A DNA stretch of 64,000 nt from Agrobacterium sp. RAC06 (GTDB lineage Bacteria > Pseudomonadota > Alphaproteobacteria > Rhizobiales > Rhizobiaceae), in NCBI RefSeq assembly GCF_001713475.1, contig NZ_CP016499.1:3969501-4033500 (forward strand). Reading direction: 5' to 3'. This document shows, in pieces, positions 25,481 to 35,273 of the stretch (positions are counted from its first letter, which is position 1; the number at the start of each line of letters is the position of its first letter). The position numbers were made by a program, and so were the translations under genes. The notes beneath the pieces are model-generated. The model was given only the letters and a program-made list of their open reading frames with translations. It was not told the origin of the DNA and ran no database searches.

Positions 25481-26483
25481 AGCGGATCCTCGGATCGAGT
25501 ATGCCGTAGAGAACGTCGGCAATCAGGTTGAAGAGCACGATCAGGATCGCGAAGATGAAGGTCAGGGTCTGCACGAGCGGGATGTCGGCGCCCTGGATCG
25601 CAGTGATCAGCAACTGCCCCAGACCATTCACGCGGAAGACCTGCTCGGTGATGATGGCCCCGGAGAAGATCGTGGGAACGCCGAGCGCGATCACAGTCAC
25701 GACCGGGATCAGGCTGTTGCGCAGGACATGCACGAGCAGCACGATCTTTTCCTTGACGCCCTTGGCACGGGCGGTGCGGACATAATCCATGTTCAGGTTG
25801 TCGAGCATGGAGGCGCGCACGAAGCGGCTGATCTGCGAGACGTTGAACAGCGTCAGCACCAGGACGGGCAAGAACATCTGCTTCACCTGGAGCACGAAGC
25901 TGTCCCAGCTGTTGACCACCAGTGTGGTGTCGTAGATCGACGGGAACCACTGGAGCCAGGAGGAGAAGACGACGATCAGCAGGACGCCGGTGAAGAAGGT
26001 CGGCACGGAGTAGCCGACCATCGAGACGAAGGTGCCGATCTGGTCGAACCAGGAATACTGGCGATAGGCGGAGATGACGCCGATCGGGATCGCGATCAAG
26101 ACGCCGAAGAGGTAGGAGAGACCGACGACCCAGAGCGTCTGTGGCAGACGCTGGACGATCAGGTCAACCACGGGGCTGCGGGTCGCCCAGGAAAGCACGC
26201 GCATGCGCTCGCCGGAGCCGACGGTGATGCCGGTGATCTGTTCGAAGATGTTCAACGGTTCATTGATGAAGAACTGCTGCAGCCATTTGAAATAGCGAAT
26301 GATGAAGGGCTGATCGAGGCCCATGGCCAGCCGGATCTGCTCGCGCACTTCGGGCGGAATGGTGAGCGGCAGGTCGCCCAACGGGTCGCTCGGTGCAAGG
26401 TCGAGCAGGGCAAAAATTATGAAACTGATGGCCAGTAGCGTCGGGACTGCGAACAGCAGTCGCCGTACGGTGAAGGTAAACAT
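25473..26483 (-). CDS. Peptide-type ABC transporter permease (DppB/OppB)
   Basis: This is a 336-residue permease with about six helices. The N-terminal RRLLFAVPTLLAISFIIF segment is characteristic, followed by an extended periplasmic loop. The EAA loop is RTARAKGVKEKIVLLVHVLR and is followed by NSLIPVVTV. The C-terminus LYGILDPRIRYE is a hallmark of the DppB family. It is transcribed after the substrate-binding gene, with a 75-base gap, and overlaps the DppC-type gene. Confidence 0.94.
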   Translation of the reverse strand: MFTFTVRRLLFAVPTLLAISFIIFALLDLAPSDPLGDLPLTIPPEVREQIRLAMGLDQPFIIRYFKWLQQFFINEPLNIFEQITGITVGSGERMRVLSWATRSPVVDLIVQRLPQTLWVVGLSYLFGVLIAIPIGVISAYRQYSWFDQIGTFVSMVGYSVPTFFTGVLLIVVFSSWLQWFPSIYDTTLVVNSWDSFVLQVKQMFLPVLVLTLFNVSQISRFVRASMLDNLNMDYVRTARAKGVKEKIVLLVHVLRNSLIPVVTVIALGVPTIFSGAIITEQVFRVNGLGQLLITAIQGADIPLVQTLTFIFAILIVLFNLIADVLYGILDPRIRYE

Positions 26484-26558
26484 CGGCTGGTCTCCAGACT
26501 GTCGGCAAAAATGCGAACGCCGGGCCCGCCCGTGAAGGCAGGCCCGGCGTGTAGGGCA

Positions 26559-28265
26559 TTACTTAGCGCGCGACCAGTCGGCGACGTTCCAGAGTTCCGA
26601 ATCCCAGGCGTTCATCTTCACGCCAAGCAGCGTGTTGTTGACAGCCGACGGCTGACCGCGATGGATAAGCGGGATCTGGGCGACATCGTTGGAGAGCATG
26701 TCGTTCAGCTTTTTGGCGATTTCGGCACGCTTTTCGAGCTCGCCGGTCTGGCCGAGTTCCTTCACAAGCGCATCGTATTCCGGGTTGCAGTAGCGGACGA
26801 TGTTTTCACCCTGCCAGCCATTGGCCGGGTTCGGGATCTTGTCGCACATCCAGCCCGCCATATACTTCTCCGGATCCGTGCCGTCGAAGTTGTTGGTGTA
26901 CATCTGGATGTCGGCCATGAACTTCTGGAAGGTGTCCGGAGAGGCCGGGTCACCGCCGAAGAAGACGGAAGCCGAGATGTTGCGCAGTTCAACGGAGACG
27001 CCGATCTGGCTCCACATGTCCTTGACCAGCGCCTGGGTGCCCTGGCGGACCGAGTTGGTCGAGGTCTGGTAGAGGAAGGAGAGCTTGACGCCGTCCTTCT
27101 CGCGGACGCCATCCGAGCCCATGACCCAGCCGGCATCGTCGAGCAGCTTGTTTGCGCCTTCGATGTCCTGCTTCAGGCACCAGTCGACGGCGGTCGAGAC
27201 ATAGATATCCGGAGCGGGCAGGATGTTGCAGGTCGGCTGGCCGTTCGGGCCGTAGCCGGCTTCATCGATGATCTCGCGGTCGATAGCGATCGAGAGCGCG
27301 CGGCGCACGGCCGGGTCGGACAGTGCCGGGTGCGGGCCGGCTTCCTTGGTCGAGCGCTTGTCGCCGAGCGAGGGATCGACGCCGTAAGGGTTGATGTCGA
27401 TACGTTCAACCTGGGTGCCGAAGGCGACTTCGATCTTGCCCTTGCCGGCAGCCATCATCTGGTCGAGGATTTCGGGCTCGACCTGCATGTTCCAGGCGTA
27501 GGCGAATTCGCCGGTCTCGAGAACCGAGCGCGCTGCGGAAGCGGCGTCACCGCCACCCTTCAGGGTGACCGAGGCGAAAGCCGGCTTGGCGGCGTCGCGG
27601 TAGTTCGGGTTGGCGGTGAAGGTCACGACGTCATTCGGCTTGAATTCGTTGACGACAAAGGGGCCGGTTCCAACAGGGCCAAAGTTTGCGGCCGTGCATT
27701 CCGGCGCCTTGGCGCCAAGGCAATCCTTGAACTGGGCTGCCTGGATGAGCGGAGCCTGTGCGCCGACAAAGGCGCTGTAGGGATAGGGCTTGGCATCGGC
27801 GAAGGATACCTTGATGGTGGAGGCGTCAACGGCTTCCACATTGGTCACGCCTTCGAAATAGGCGCCCTGGGCGCAGCCGCCGTCCGGTGCCGTGCAGTAT
27901 TTCCAGGTGAAGATTGCGTCTTCGGCCGTAACGGCCGAGCCGTCGGACCATTTCAGGTCAGGCTTCAGCTTCCAGGTGATGCTCTTGAAATCGGCTGCTA
28001 CGCCGCCGTTTTCAACAGTCGGGATTTCCGTGGCCAACATCGGCACCAGTGCGCCGGTCTCGTCGTAGCGGGCGAGCGGCTCGATGACCATCGAGGCTGC
28101 GTAAACTTCCTTGGTTCCCCCCGACAGATACGGGTTCATCGTCGAGACGGCCTGCCAGAAGATGATCTTCAGGTCGCCGTCCGTGCCGCGTTCGGCCATT
28201 GCCGGCGCTGCCGTCAGCGCGAAAGCGGCAGCCGACGCCGCCAGCATCATTTTGCGAGTGTTCAT
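26559..28265 (-). CDS. Peptide-type ABC transporter substrate-binding protein
   Basis: This is a 568-residue extracytoplasmic binding protein of the family-5 (DppA/OppA) class. The signal peptide covers about residues 1-24 (ending APAMA). The mature part has the family stretch WKLKPDLKWSDGSAVTAEDAIFTW in two pieces and the later DPAVRRALSIAIDREIID. Several cysteines (CTAPDGGC, DCLGAKAPEC) suggest disulfides, which is more than usual for DppA. I start at ATG 28265, with GGGGA nine bases upstream. The ligand may be an oligopeptide or an N-acyl amino acid, because the divergent neighbour is a hippurate-hydrolase-like enzyme. Confidence 0.92.
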   Translation of the reverse strand: MNTRKMMLAASAAAFALTAAPAMAERGTDGDLKIIFWQAVSTMNPYLSGGTKEVYAASMVIEPLARYDETGALVPMLATEIPTVENGGVAADFKSITWKLKPDLKWSDGSAVTAEDAIFTWKYCTAPDGGCAQGAYFEGVTNVEAVDASTIKVSFADAKPYPYSAFVGAQAPLIQAAQFKDCLGAKAPECTAANFGPVGTGPFVVNEFKPNDVVTFTANPNYRDAAKPAFASVTLKGGGDAASAARSVLETGEFAYAWNMQVEPEILDQMMAAGKGKIEVAFGTQVERIDINPYGVDPSLGDKRSTKEAGPHPALSDPAVRRALSIAIDREIIDEAGYGPNGQPTCNILPAPDIYVSTAVDWCLKQDIEGANKLLDDAGWVMGSDGVREKDGVKLSFLYQTSTNSVRQGTQALVKDMWSQIGVSVELRNISASVFFGGDPASPDTFQKFMADIQMYTNNFDGTDPEKYMAGWMCDKIPNPANGWQGENIVRYCNPEYDALVKELGQTGELEKRAEIAKKLNDMLSNDVAQIPLIHRGQPSAVNNTLLGVKMNAWDSELWNVADWSRAK

Positions 28266-28586
28266 GTGCTCATTCCCCATTATTTTTGTTTGCAGGCATG
28301 ATGGAAGACCGATCTGCCGGCCAGCGATGTGGCCAGCCCATTCGCGAAATGTCAACCACCTATCTTCTTGGTATTGCAGGAAAGTTTTCCAATCTGAGGC
28401 GCTCCGCAGAGTCGCGCAATGCGTTCCCGAACAGCGCAGTATCTGTCGGGTTGGCTAAAATTTAGGCCATGTAATCACAAGCCTATTTTCCATGCAAGAC
28501 GGAATTTTGCGGCTTGCCAAAGCTGCGCATCGCGGCACAGTATGCGCGAAATCCTGCGGGGAACAACGACAAAAAGAGGTTACTTC
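28266..28586. other. 321-base divergent intergenic region
   Basis: This is the promoter region between the binding-protein gene (minus strand) and the M20D amidohydrolase gene (plus strand). No supported gene lies inside. I find no clear operator palindrome or confident promoter boxes. Confidence 0.5.
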
Positions 28587-29750
28587 ATGCCAGTGCTCAA
28601 CCGCGCCAGCGAACTCCAGCCCGAAGTCGCTGAGTGGCGCCGCCATCTGCACCAGAATCCCGAACTCCTGTTCGACGTGCATGGCACAGCGGCCTTCGTG
28701 GCCGAGAAGCTCGAGGAATTCGGCTGCGACGTAATCGAAACCGGGATCGGTCGGACCGGCGTGGTCGCGATCATCAAGGGCAATCGCGGCGATGGGCCGG
28801 TCGTCGGCTTCCGTGCCGACATGGATGCACTGCCGATCCACGAAATGTCCGGCAAGGCCTGGGCCTCCAAGACGCCCGGCAAGATGCATGCCTGCGGCCA
28901 TGATGGCCACACGGCCATGCTGCTCGGTGCGGCCAAATATCTCGCCGAGACCCGCAATTTCCGCGGATCGATCGCCGTGATCTTCCAGCCGGCCGAAGAG
29001 GGCGGCGGTGGCGCGCGCGAGATGGTCGCCGATGGCATGATGGAGAAATTCGGCATCCGCCAGGTCTATGGCATGCATAACCATCCCGGCATGGCGGTCG
29101 GCACATTTGCCACCAAGAAGGGACCGGTCATGGCCGCTGCCGACCAGTTTGACATCGTGGTGGAAGGCCGAAGCGGTCATGCCGCCCAGCCGCACAAGAG
29201 CATTGATCCGGTGTTGGCGGCTTCACAGGTGGTTGTGGCACTGCAGTCGATTGCCGCCCGCGAGACAGATCCGCTTGGCTCAGTGGTTGTCACCGTGACG
29301 AAGATCCACGGGGGCGATGCCTATAACGTCATTCCCGATGCCGTAACCTTGTCCGGTACCGTTCGCACGCTGATGCCGGACATGCGCGACATGGCCGAGG
29401 CCCGAATCGGCGAGATTGCGTCCGGCGTCGCGATGGCCATGGGGGGCAAGGCGACGTTGCGCTATCACCGCGGTTATCCAGTCACCGTCAACCATGAACC
29501 GGAGACCGAGTTCGCGCTCGATATCATGCGCAAGGTGGCCGGGGACCATGCCGTCAGCGATGCCTTCCCGCCGGCGATGGGTGCTGAGGATTTTTCCTAC
29601 ATGCTCGAAGCGCGGCCCGGCTCGTTCGTCTTTATCGGCAATGGCAATACGGCCAACCTGCACAACTCCGCCTATGACTTTAACGACGAGGTGATTCCCT
29701 ATGGCATCAGCTACTGGGTGACGCTTGCCGAAACGGCACTCGCCGCCTGA
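28587..29750 (+). CDS. M20D-family amidohydrolase (hippurate hydrolase-like)
   Basis: This is a 387-residue M20D metallo-amidohydrolase. The metal motif HACGHDGHTAML begins at residue 101 (C103, H105). FRADMDALPIHE supplies the first acidic ligand region, PAEEGGGGAREM the catalytic glutamates, and AMGAEDFSYMLEARPG is the C-terminal signature. Members hydrolyse N-acyl amino acids such as hippurate, N-acetylamino acids or indole-acetyl conjugates in the cytoplasm. GAGG precedes ATG 28587; the longer frame runs into the promoter region. It is followed 45 bases later by the ATPase of the peptide importer, so uptake and hydrolysis appear linked. Confidence 0.93.
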   Translation: MPVLNRASELQPEVAEWRRHLHQNPELLFDVHGTAAFVAEKLEEFGCDVIETGIGRTGVVAIIKGNRGDGPVVGFRADMDALPIHEMSGKAWASKTPGKMHACGHDGHTAMLLGAAKYLAETRNFRGSIAVIFQPAEEGGGGAREMVADGMMEKFGIRQVYGMHNHPGMAVGTFATKKGPVMAAADQFDIVVEGRSGHAAQPHKSIDPVLAASQVVVALQSIAARETDPLGSVVVTVTKIHGGDAYNVIPDAVTLSGTVRTLMPDMRDMAEARIGEIASGVAMAMGGKATLRYHRGYPVTVNHEPETEFALDIMRKVAGDHAVSDAFPPAMGAEDFSYMLEARPGSFVFIGNGNTANLHNSAYDFNDEVIPYGISYWVTLAETALAA

Positions 29751-29795
29751 TTGCACGACCACATCTCGACACAGATAAAAACAGGGGAACGGGAT

Positions 29796-31631
29796 ATGGC
29801 TGTGGTGGAACAGGCAACAGAAGCAAGCAGGGCGCCGGTACTGTCGGTGCGGGGTCTGACGACCTCGTTCAGGGTCGGCACCGAGTGGCGGTCTGTGGTG
29901 CGAAACATGGATCTCGACGTCGCCTCGGGAGAGACCGTGGCGATCGTCGGCGAATCGGGGTCGGGCAAGAGCGTGACCTCGCTGTCGATCATGCGGCTTC
30001 TGCCGGAATTGACGAGCCGCATCGCTGGGAGCGTCAAACTGGAGGGGCGAGAGCTTCTGACGCTCGATGCCGAGCAGATGCGCCAGGTGCGCGGCAACCA
30101 GATCTCGATGATCTTTCAGGAGCCGATGACCTCGCTCAATCCGATCTTTCCGATCGGCAAGCAGATAGCCGAGGCCATCACGTGCCATCGCGACATCTCC
30201 AATGCAGAGGCAAAGACCGAGGTCTTGCGGCTGCTCGACCGCGTCCGTATCCCGAACGCCAAGAACCGCTTCGATGAATATCCGCACCAGTTCTCAGGCG
30301 GCATGCGTCAGCGCGTGATGATCGCCATGGCGCTCGCATCCCGGCCGAAGCTGCTGATCGCCGACGAGCCGACCACCGCGCTTGACGTCACCATCCAGGG
30401 CCAGATCCTCGACCTGATCAAGACGCTTCAGGACGAGGAGGGCATGGCGGTGCTCTTCATCACCCATGACATGGGTGTGGTGGCCGAAGTGTCGGACCGG
30501 ACCATCGTCATGTTCCGCGGCGAGGCCGTGGAAACGGGGACGACGGACGACATCTTCAATCGTGGCCAACATCCCTATACGCGCGCATTGCTGTCCGCCG
30601 TTCCGAAGCTCGGATCCATGGGCGGGCGGGAGCGGCCGATGCGTTTCCCGGTCATCGATATCAAGACCGGGGCCACGCTGGTGCCGGAGGCGGAAGCCGG
30701 AGTTCCGGAAAAAGCGAGCCAACCACTGCTGGAGGTGAAAAACCTCACCACCCGCTTCGACATCCGGTCCGGCCTGTTCGGGCGCAAGAGCGGCGCTGTG
30801 CATGCGGTCGAAAACGTCTCCTTCACCCTCAAGCCGGGTGAAACCTTGTCCCTGGTCGGCGAATCGGGTTGCGGCAAGTCCACAACCGGCCGCTCGATCA
30901 CCCGGCTGGTTGAGCCGACTTCGGGTCAGATCACGGTCGACGGTTACAATGTTGGAAGCCTCGACGAGGCTTCGCTCCGGCGCATGCGTCGCAGCATCCA
31001 GATGGTCTTCCAGGATCCCTTCGCCAGTCTCGATCCGCGCATGAGCGTAGGGCAGGCGGTGATGGAGCCTTTCGTCGAACACAAGCTCGGTTCGAAAGCC
31101 GAAGCGCGCGACAAGGCCGCAGACCTCCTGGAGCGGGTGGGGCTCTCGGCCGACATGATGCCGCGTTATCCACATGAGTTCTCGGGCGGTCAGCGCCAGC
31201 GCATCGCGATTGCCCGCTCGCTGATGCTCGATCCGAAGATCATCGTCGCCGACGAAGCGGTCTCGGCGCTGGACGTGTCGATCAAGGCGCAGGTCTGCAA
31301 TTTGCTGCTCGATCTGCAGCAGAGCTTCAACCTCGCCTATCTCTTCATCAGCCACGACATGGCAGTCGTGGAGCGGGTCAGCCACCGGGTCGCCGTGATG
31401 TATCTCGGCGAGATCGTCGAGATCGGTCCGCGTCAGGCCGTCTTCGACAATCCGCAGCATCCCTACACGAAAAAGCTGATGGCGGCGGTGCCGGTGCCGG
31501 ATCCGGCGCGACGCAAGCTCAAGCGCAATCTGTCGACCGACGAGATCAAGAGCCCCATTCGGCCCGCGGGCTACCAGCCGCCTGCGCGCCAGTACCGGGA
31601 AGTGAGCGAGGGGCATCTCGTCCAGGTGTGA
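29796..31631 (+). CDS. Fused dual ABC ATPase of a peptide-type importer (DppD-DppF)
   Basis: This is a 611-residue protein with two complete ATPase domains. Domain 1 has Walker A GESGSGKS at residues 52-59, signature [15 protein letters not shown] and [11 protein letters not shown]. Domain 2 has Walker [10 protein letters not shown] from residue 355, signature [15 protein letters not shown] and [11 protein letters not shown]. Each has an oligopeptide-type C-terminal stretch ([24 protein letters not shown]). This GsiA-like fusion replaces separate DppD and DppF proteins and should energise the permease encoded on the opposite strand at 24548-26483. Domain 2 has DEA instead of DEP after Walker B, a common harmless variant. 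The start ATG 29796 has AGGGGA upstream. Confidence 0.95.
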   Translation: MAVVEQATEASRAPVLSVRGLTTSFRVGTEWRSVVRNMDLDVASGETVAIVGESGSGKSVTSLSIMRLLPELTSRIAGSVKLEGRELLTLDAEQMRQVRGNQISMIFQEPMTSLNPIFPIGKQIAEAITCHRDISNAEAKTEVLRLLDRVRIPNAKNRFDEYPHQFSGGMRQRVMIAMALASRPKLLIADEPTTALDVTIQGQILDLIKTLQDEEGMAVLFITHDMGVVAEVSDRTIVMFRGEAVETGTTDDIFNRGQHPYTRALLSAVPKLGSMGGRERPMRFPVIDIKTGATLVPEAEAGVPEKASQPLLEVKNLTTRFDIRSGLFGRKSGAVHAVENVSFTLKPGETLSLVGESGCGKSTTGRSITRLVEPTSGQITVDGYNVGSLDEASLRRMRRSIQMVFQDPFASLDPRMSVGQAVMEPFVEHKLGSKAEARDKAADLLERVGLSADMMPRYPHEFSGGQRQRIAIARSLMLDPKIIVADEAVSALDVSIKAQVCNLLLDLQQSFNLAYLFISHDMAVVERVSHRVAVMYLGEIVEIGPRQAVFDNPQHPYTKKLMAAVPVPDPARRKLKRNLSTDEIKSPIRPAGYQPPARQYREVSEGHLVQV

Positions 31632-31676
31632 GAGACTGTTCCTGCCGGCCTTTTTCCCGTGTTCTGAGGTGGGTGC

Positions 31677-32165
31677 TTATGGGGAGGGCGCGTCGCCGAA
31701 GCCGACAAGGGTCACGTGTGCCGTCCAGTCATATTTCGTCGCATCGACGATCTGTGGACGCGGGTGGGCGAAGCCGTGGTAGAGCAGGGGGAAACACCGC
31801 GTGATGCTTTCGCCCGGCGCCAGAGCCTGATTATGACGGAGAGTACCGCGATAGGCGGTGCCGGCTCTTTCCGCCTGCTGTCCGATCAGGTCAAAGGCAA
31901 TGCGGTTGACCATGTCGCCGGAAGAATTGGTGAGTGTTGCAGCCAGCGGCAGGGCCGGATCAAGGCAAGTCTCGCCGTCGGCTCCGACATCCACTGTGAC
32001 GGCCGAGACAGCGCCTCTCTGGCTTCTCGACTGATTATCGCTGAAGATCCAGATCACGGTGCCGACGACAGCGATCACGCCGGTCAGCGCGATCGCCCAA
32101 GGGCGGCGCCTGAGATAAAGCTCTATCAGCAGCAAGGCTACGGCGGCCGTAACGACAAAAGCCAT
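31677..32165 (-). CDS. Small membrane-anchored protein of unknown function
   Basis: I do not recognise this 162-residue protein. Two N-terminal hydrophobic segments (about residues 1-17 and 25-42, with LYLRRRP between them) anchor it in the inner membrane. The rest is an extracytoplasmic domain with strands typical of a small immunoglobulin-like fold (AVTVDVGADGETCLDPALPL, then LAATLTNSSGDMVNRIAFDL) and two cysteines that could pair. ATG 32165 has AGG nine bases upstream; a longer in-frame start at 32231 would break the membrane helix pattern. It stands alone, convergent with the peptide ATPase gene. Confidence 0.6.
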   Translation of the reverse strand: MAFVVTAAVALLLIELYLRRRPWAIALTGVIAVVGTVIWIFSDNQSRSQRGAVSAVTVDVGADGETCLDPALPLAATLTNSSGDMVNRIAFDLIGQQAERAGTAYRGTLRHNQALAPGESITRCFPLLYHGFAHPRPQIVDATKYDWTAHVTLVGFGDAPSP

Positions 32166-32323
32166 CAGGACAAGCCTGCTTCGATCACATGTTCCATTTC
32201 CTAAAGATAAGGTCCGAGACAAGAAAGGCAACCTGGCGCGGCTTGCCTTGGAGTTGCCGCTTGCCTCCGCTAGGCATGCAGCACTAACGTTCCAACCCAG
32301 ACTCTGACGCAGACAGGTGCATC

Positions 32324-33112
32324 ATGCTGATTTCGCTCTATCAAATGCAGCCGCTTTCCGGCGATGTTCCGGGCAATATCGGCAAGATTGCCCAAGCTGC
32401 CATGGCGGCGGCAGAAATGGGCGCGGAGCTTCTTGTCACGCCCGAACTCGGCACCAGTGGATACGCACTCGGTTCGCAGTTCAAGGAAGTGGCGGAAGGG
32501 CGCGATGGTTTGATCATTGGCGCCTTGATGGAAATTTCGGCCGATTGCGGGCTTTCGATCTGCGCAGGTTTTCCCGAGCACGACGGCAATCAGGTGTTCA
32601 ATTCCTCTGTGCTTGTCCGGCCGGACGGCAGCACGGAATTCTACCGCAAGAGCCATCTCTATGGCGACGGCGAACGGGCGGCTTTCGTGCCAGGCTCGGA
32701 GGCTCCGCATGTCTTCGATCTCAACGGTATCAAGACCGGAATGCTGATCTGCTACGACGTCGAGTTCCCGGAGAATGTAAGAACGCTGGCGCTGGCCGGT
32801 GCCGAATTGATCCTCGTGCCGACCGCGTTGCCGGAAGGCATCATAAGCCGACGCGTTGCCGATACGGTTGTACCGACACGTGCCTTCGAAAACGGCGTCT
32901 TCGTCATCTATGCCGATCTCTGCGGCGAGGAGAATGGGCTCACCTATGGCGGTCGGTCGGTGATCCTCGGGCCAGATGGCGACGAGCTGGCGCGGGCCGG
33001 TATGCGGGAGACGCTGCTTGTCGCCGAGATCGATCCCGCCGCCTATGACGACGCCCGGGCGCAAAACCCCTATCTCACCGACCGTCGGCCGGGCCTTTAT
33101 CGCCTCAGCTGA
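32324..33112 (+). CDS. Carbon-nitrogen hydrolase (nitrilase superfamily)
   Basis: This is a 262-residue nitrilase-fold amidohydrolase with the complete Glu-Lys-Cys triad: E41 (TPELGTSGY), K109 (YRKSHLYG) and C143 (LICYDVEFPE). The pattern resembles bacterial aliphatic or stereoselective amidases more than true nitrilases. It has no signal peptide and is likely cytoplasmic. The gene is separate from the flanking genes, with 64 bases before the CysZ-like gene. A specific substrate cannot be named. Confidence 0.9.
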   Translation: MLISLYQMQPLSGDVPGNIGKIAQAAMAAAEMGAELLVTPELGTSGYALGSQFKEVAEGRDGLIIGALMEISADCGLSICAGFPEHDGNQVFNSSVLVRPDGSTEFYRKSHLYGDGERAAFVPGSEAPHVFDLNGIKTGMLICYDVEFPENVRTLALAGAELILVPTALPEGIISRRVADTVVPTRAFENGVFVIYADLCGEENGLTYGGRSVILGPDGDELARAGMRETLLVAEIDPAAYDDARAQNPYLTDRRPGLYRLS

Positions 33113-33176
33113 GATTGCGCATTGCAGCGGCAGCTTCGGCCTCCTACATCACGGCTGTTGATGAAGGAGGCCACCG

Positions 33177-33890
33177 ATGATCTTTGACGCTGCCGTGCTG
33201 TCGCTGCGCAATCTTTTTGCCCCGGAGACCCGCACGGTCTTCTGGAAGACGCTCGGCCTGACGATCCTCGTTTTGATCGGCCTGTGGTTCGGTCTGCGCG
33301 AGACTTTCATCGCCTTCATCATGCCTCTGGTCCAGGGCGTCGTCCCGGAACTGCCGGACTGGGCGGGCTGGCTCACCTTCATCTTCGGCATTCTGGCCAG
33401 CATCGGGCTGGCACTCGGGTTGGCACTCTTGCTGTCGCCGGTCACCGCGATCATTGCCGGTCTGTTTCTCGATGATGTCGCCGAAGTCGTGGAGAAGCGG
33501 GATTATCCCACCGACCCGCCGGGCAAGGCCATGCCGATGGGACAGGCGATCGTTGCCTCGATCAAGTTCTTCGGCGTGGTCGTCGTCGGCAACCTGATTG
33601 CGCTGATGCTGCTCTTCATCCCGGGCATCAACATTCTCGCCTTTTTCCTTGTGAACGGTTACCTGCTCGGCCGGGAATTCTTCGAGTTCGCCGCCATGCG
33701 GTTCCGCAGTGTCGAAGAGGCGAAACTTCTGCGTTCCCGCCATTCGGGCACCGTATTCATGGCGGGTCTCGTCATCGCGCTGTTTCTGGCCGTGCCGATC
33801 GTCAATCTGCTCACGCCGCTGTTCGCTGCCGGTTTAATGGTGCATCTGCACAAGGCGCTCGCCGCGCGGGACGTGGCTCTCGCCCGTTGA
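33177..33890 (+). CDS. EI24/CysZ-like membrane protein
   Basis: This is a 237-residue integral membrane protein of the EI24-domain (CysZ-like) family. It has about four to five long hydrophobic segments, including TILVLIGLWFGL, WLTFIFGILASIGLALGLA and GNLIALMLLFIPGINILAFF, and the family stretch EFFEFAAMRF. CysZ of E. coli aids sulfate uptake, but many alphaproteobacterial members have no tested role. AAGGAGG precedes the ATG. It is convergent with the endonuclease III gene with only three bases between the stops. Confidence 0.85.
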   Translation: MIFDAAVLSLRNLFAPETRTVFWKTLGLTILVLIGLWFGLRETFIAFIMPLVQGVVPELPDWAGWLTFIFGILASIGLALGLALLLSPVTAIIAGLFLDDVAEVVEKRDYPTDPPGKAMPMGQAIVASIKFFGVVVVGNLIALMLLFIPGINILAFFLVNGYLLGREFFEFAAMRFRSVEEAKLLRSRHSGTVFMAGLVIALFLAVPIVNLLTPLFAAGLMVHLHKALAARDVALAR

Positions 33891-33893
33891 GCC

Positions 33894-34673
33894 TTATTCG
33901 ACGGCGCTGATCGCCTGCGGCGGCAGCTCGACCAACGGTGCTGGCACGTCGCAAGTCTTTTCCGGCGACTTGCAGATATCGGCGATCACGCATTTCTCGC
34001 ATTCGGGGCGCCGCGCCTTGCAACAGTAGCGCCCGTGCAGGATCAGCCAGTGATGGGCGTGGAAGAGGTATTCTTCTGGGATGATCCGCATCAGGATCTC
34101 CTCGATCTCATCCGGCGTCTTGCCGGGCGCGAGCTTGATGCGGTTGCCAATTCTCAGGATATGCGTGTCGACGGCCATTGTGGGTATGCCGAAGGCCATG
34201 GACATCACGACGTTTGCGGTCTTGCGGCCCACACCCGGCAGCGTCACCAGCTCCTCGCGAGTGCGCGGCACGACGCTGCCGAAGTCGTCGACCAGCTTCT
34301 GGCTGAGCGCGATGACGTTCTTCGCCTTGTTGCGATAGAGCCCAATCGTCTTGATGTAATCGCGGACCTTTTCCTCGCCGAGAGCAAGCATCTTCTCCGG
34401 CGTGTCGGCCACCTTGAACAGCGCCCGCGTCGCCTTATTTACTCCGGCGTCTGTTGCCTGGGCGGAGAGAGCCACGGCAACGACAAGCGTGAACGGGTTG
34501 ACGTGTTCCAGCTCGCCCTTCGGCTCCGGCCTCTGGATCGAGAAGCGGCGGAAGATCTCTTCCAATTCGGCCTTTGAATAAGCCGTGCGACGGCGTGCCG
34601 CTGGCTTGCGACGGGTCGCAGGATTTGACTTTTTCAAAGTTTGGGTGCTGGATTTCGGCTTCGCTTCAGTCAT
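33894..34673 (-). CDS. nth: Endonuclease III (DNA glycosylase/AP lyase)
   Basis: This is a 259-residue base-excision repair enzyme that removes oxidised pyrimidines and nicks abasic sites. The helix-hairpin-helix LPGVGRKTANV carries the catalytic K151, and D169 stands in VDTHILR. The C-terminal iron-sulfur loop has C-x6-C-x2-C-x5-C spacing (CKARRPECEKCVIADIC). An approximately 30-residue basic, Lys/Arg/Pro-rich N-terminal extension is present relative to E. coli Nth (211 residues), as in other rhizobia. The start ATG 34673 is 19 bases from a divergent DUF2244 gene. Confidence 0.96.
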   Translation of the reverse strand: MTEAKPKSSTQTLKKSNPATRRKPAARRRTAYSKAELEEIFRRFSIQRPEPKGELEHVNPFTLVVAVALSAQATDAGVNKATRALFKVADTPEKMLALGEEKVRDYIKTIGLYRNKAKNVIALSQKLVDDFGSVVPRTREELVTLPGVGRKTANVVMSMAFGIPTMAVDTHILRIGNRIKLAPGKTPDEIEEILMRIIPEEYLFHAHHWLILHGRYCCKARRPECEKCVIADICKSPEKTCDVPAPLVELPPQAISAVE

Positions 34674-34698
34674 GGAAAACCTATAGTCGGGCGTGGTG

Positions 34699-35193
34699 AT
34701 GGAAGGCAATCTCGAGCAGGCGGCGGACCAGCCGATTTTCGCAGCGGAACTGACACCCTACCGGTCGCTCGGTCGCAAGGGGTATCGCATCCTGTTTGCC
34801 ATCACCGGGACCGTGTGTCTCGTCCATGCGATCTTTTTCATGGCGACCGGTGCCTGGCCGATCGGTATCTTCTTCGGCATCGACTTCCTGCTGCTGTATG
34901 GCGCGTTCTGGCTGAACTATCGCTCTGCGCGGGCACGTGAAGAGGTGACGGTGTCTCGGACCAGTCTCTCAATCCGCAAGTTCACACCCGCCGGCCGGAT
35001 GACCGAGCACAGCTTCAAGACGCTCTGGGCGCGGTTTTTCGTGCATCGCCACGATGAGTTTGGCATCACATCGATGGTGGTGAGCGGCGAGGGCCGCGGG
35101 ACCGATGTCGGCTCCTTCCTCAACCCCGATGATCGCGAGAGTTTCGCCAAGGCCCTCACCGGGGCACTTGCTACGGCCAAGCAGCGGATCTGA
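34699..35193 (+). CDS. DUF2244 membrane protein
   Basis: This is a 164-residue protein with two adjacent membrane helices (about residues 33-72) after a short N-terminal stretch IFAAELTPYRSLGRKGYR that is typical of DUF2244. The C-terminal cytoplasmic domain includes ARFFVHRHDEFGITSMVV and GTDVGSFLNPDDRESF. Its function is unknown. The start is uncertain: GTG codons at 34693 and 34696 precede ATG 34699 in frame and no strong ribosome site is visible. It is divergent from nth with a very short shared promoter region. Confidence 0.82.
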   Translation: MEGNLEQAADQPIFAAELTPYRSLGRKGYRILFAITGTVCLVHAIFFMATGAWPIGIFFGIDFLLLYGAFWLNYRSARAREEVTVSRTSLSIRKFTPAGRMTEHSFKTLWARFFVHRHDEFGITSMVVSGEGRGTDVGSFLNPDDRESFAKALTGALATAKQRI

Positions 35194-35273
35194 GTGCCAG
35201 ACATTACTGCAAGAAACGGGTGGCGTCGAAGGATTGCCCGTGGTGAAGTCCTGTTCAGATTGAGGATTTCGCC

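Noticed and set aside
26511..28301. 596-codon plus-strand open frame opposite the peptide-binding protein
   Set aside because: It is longer than most real genes but is the exact complement frame of a clear signal-peptide binding protein. Its Val/Asp/Gly/Arg-rich content is typical of shadows.
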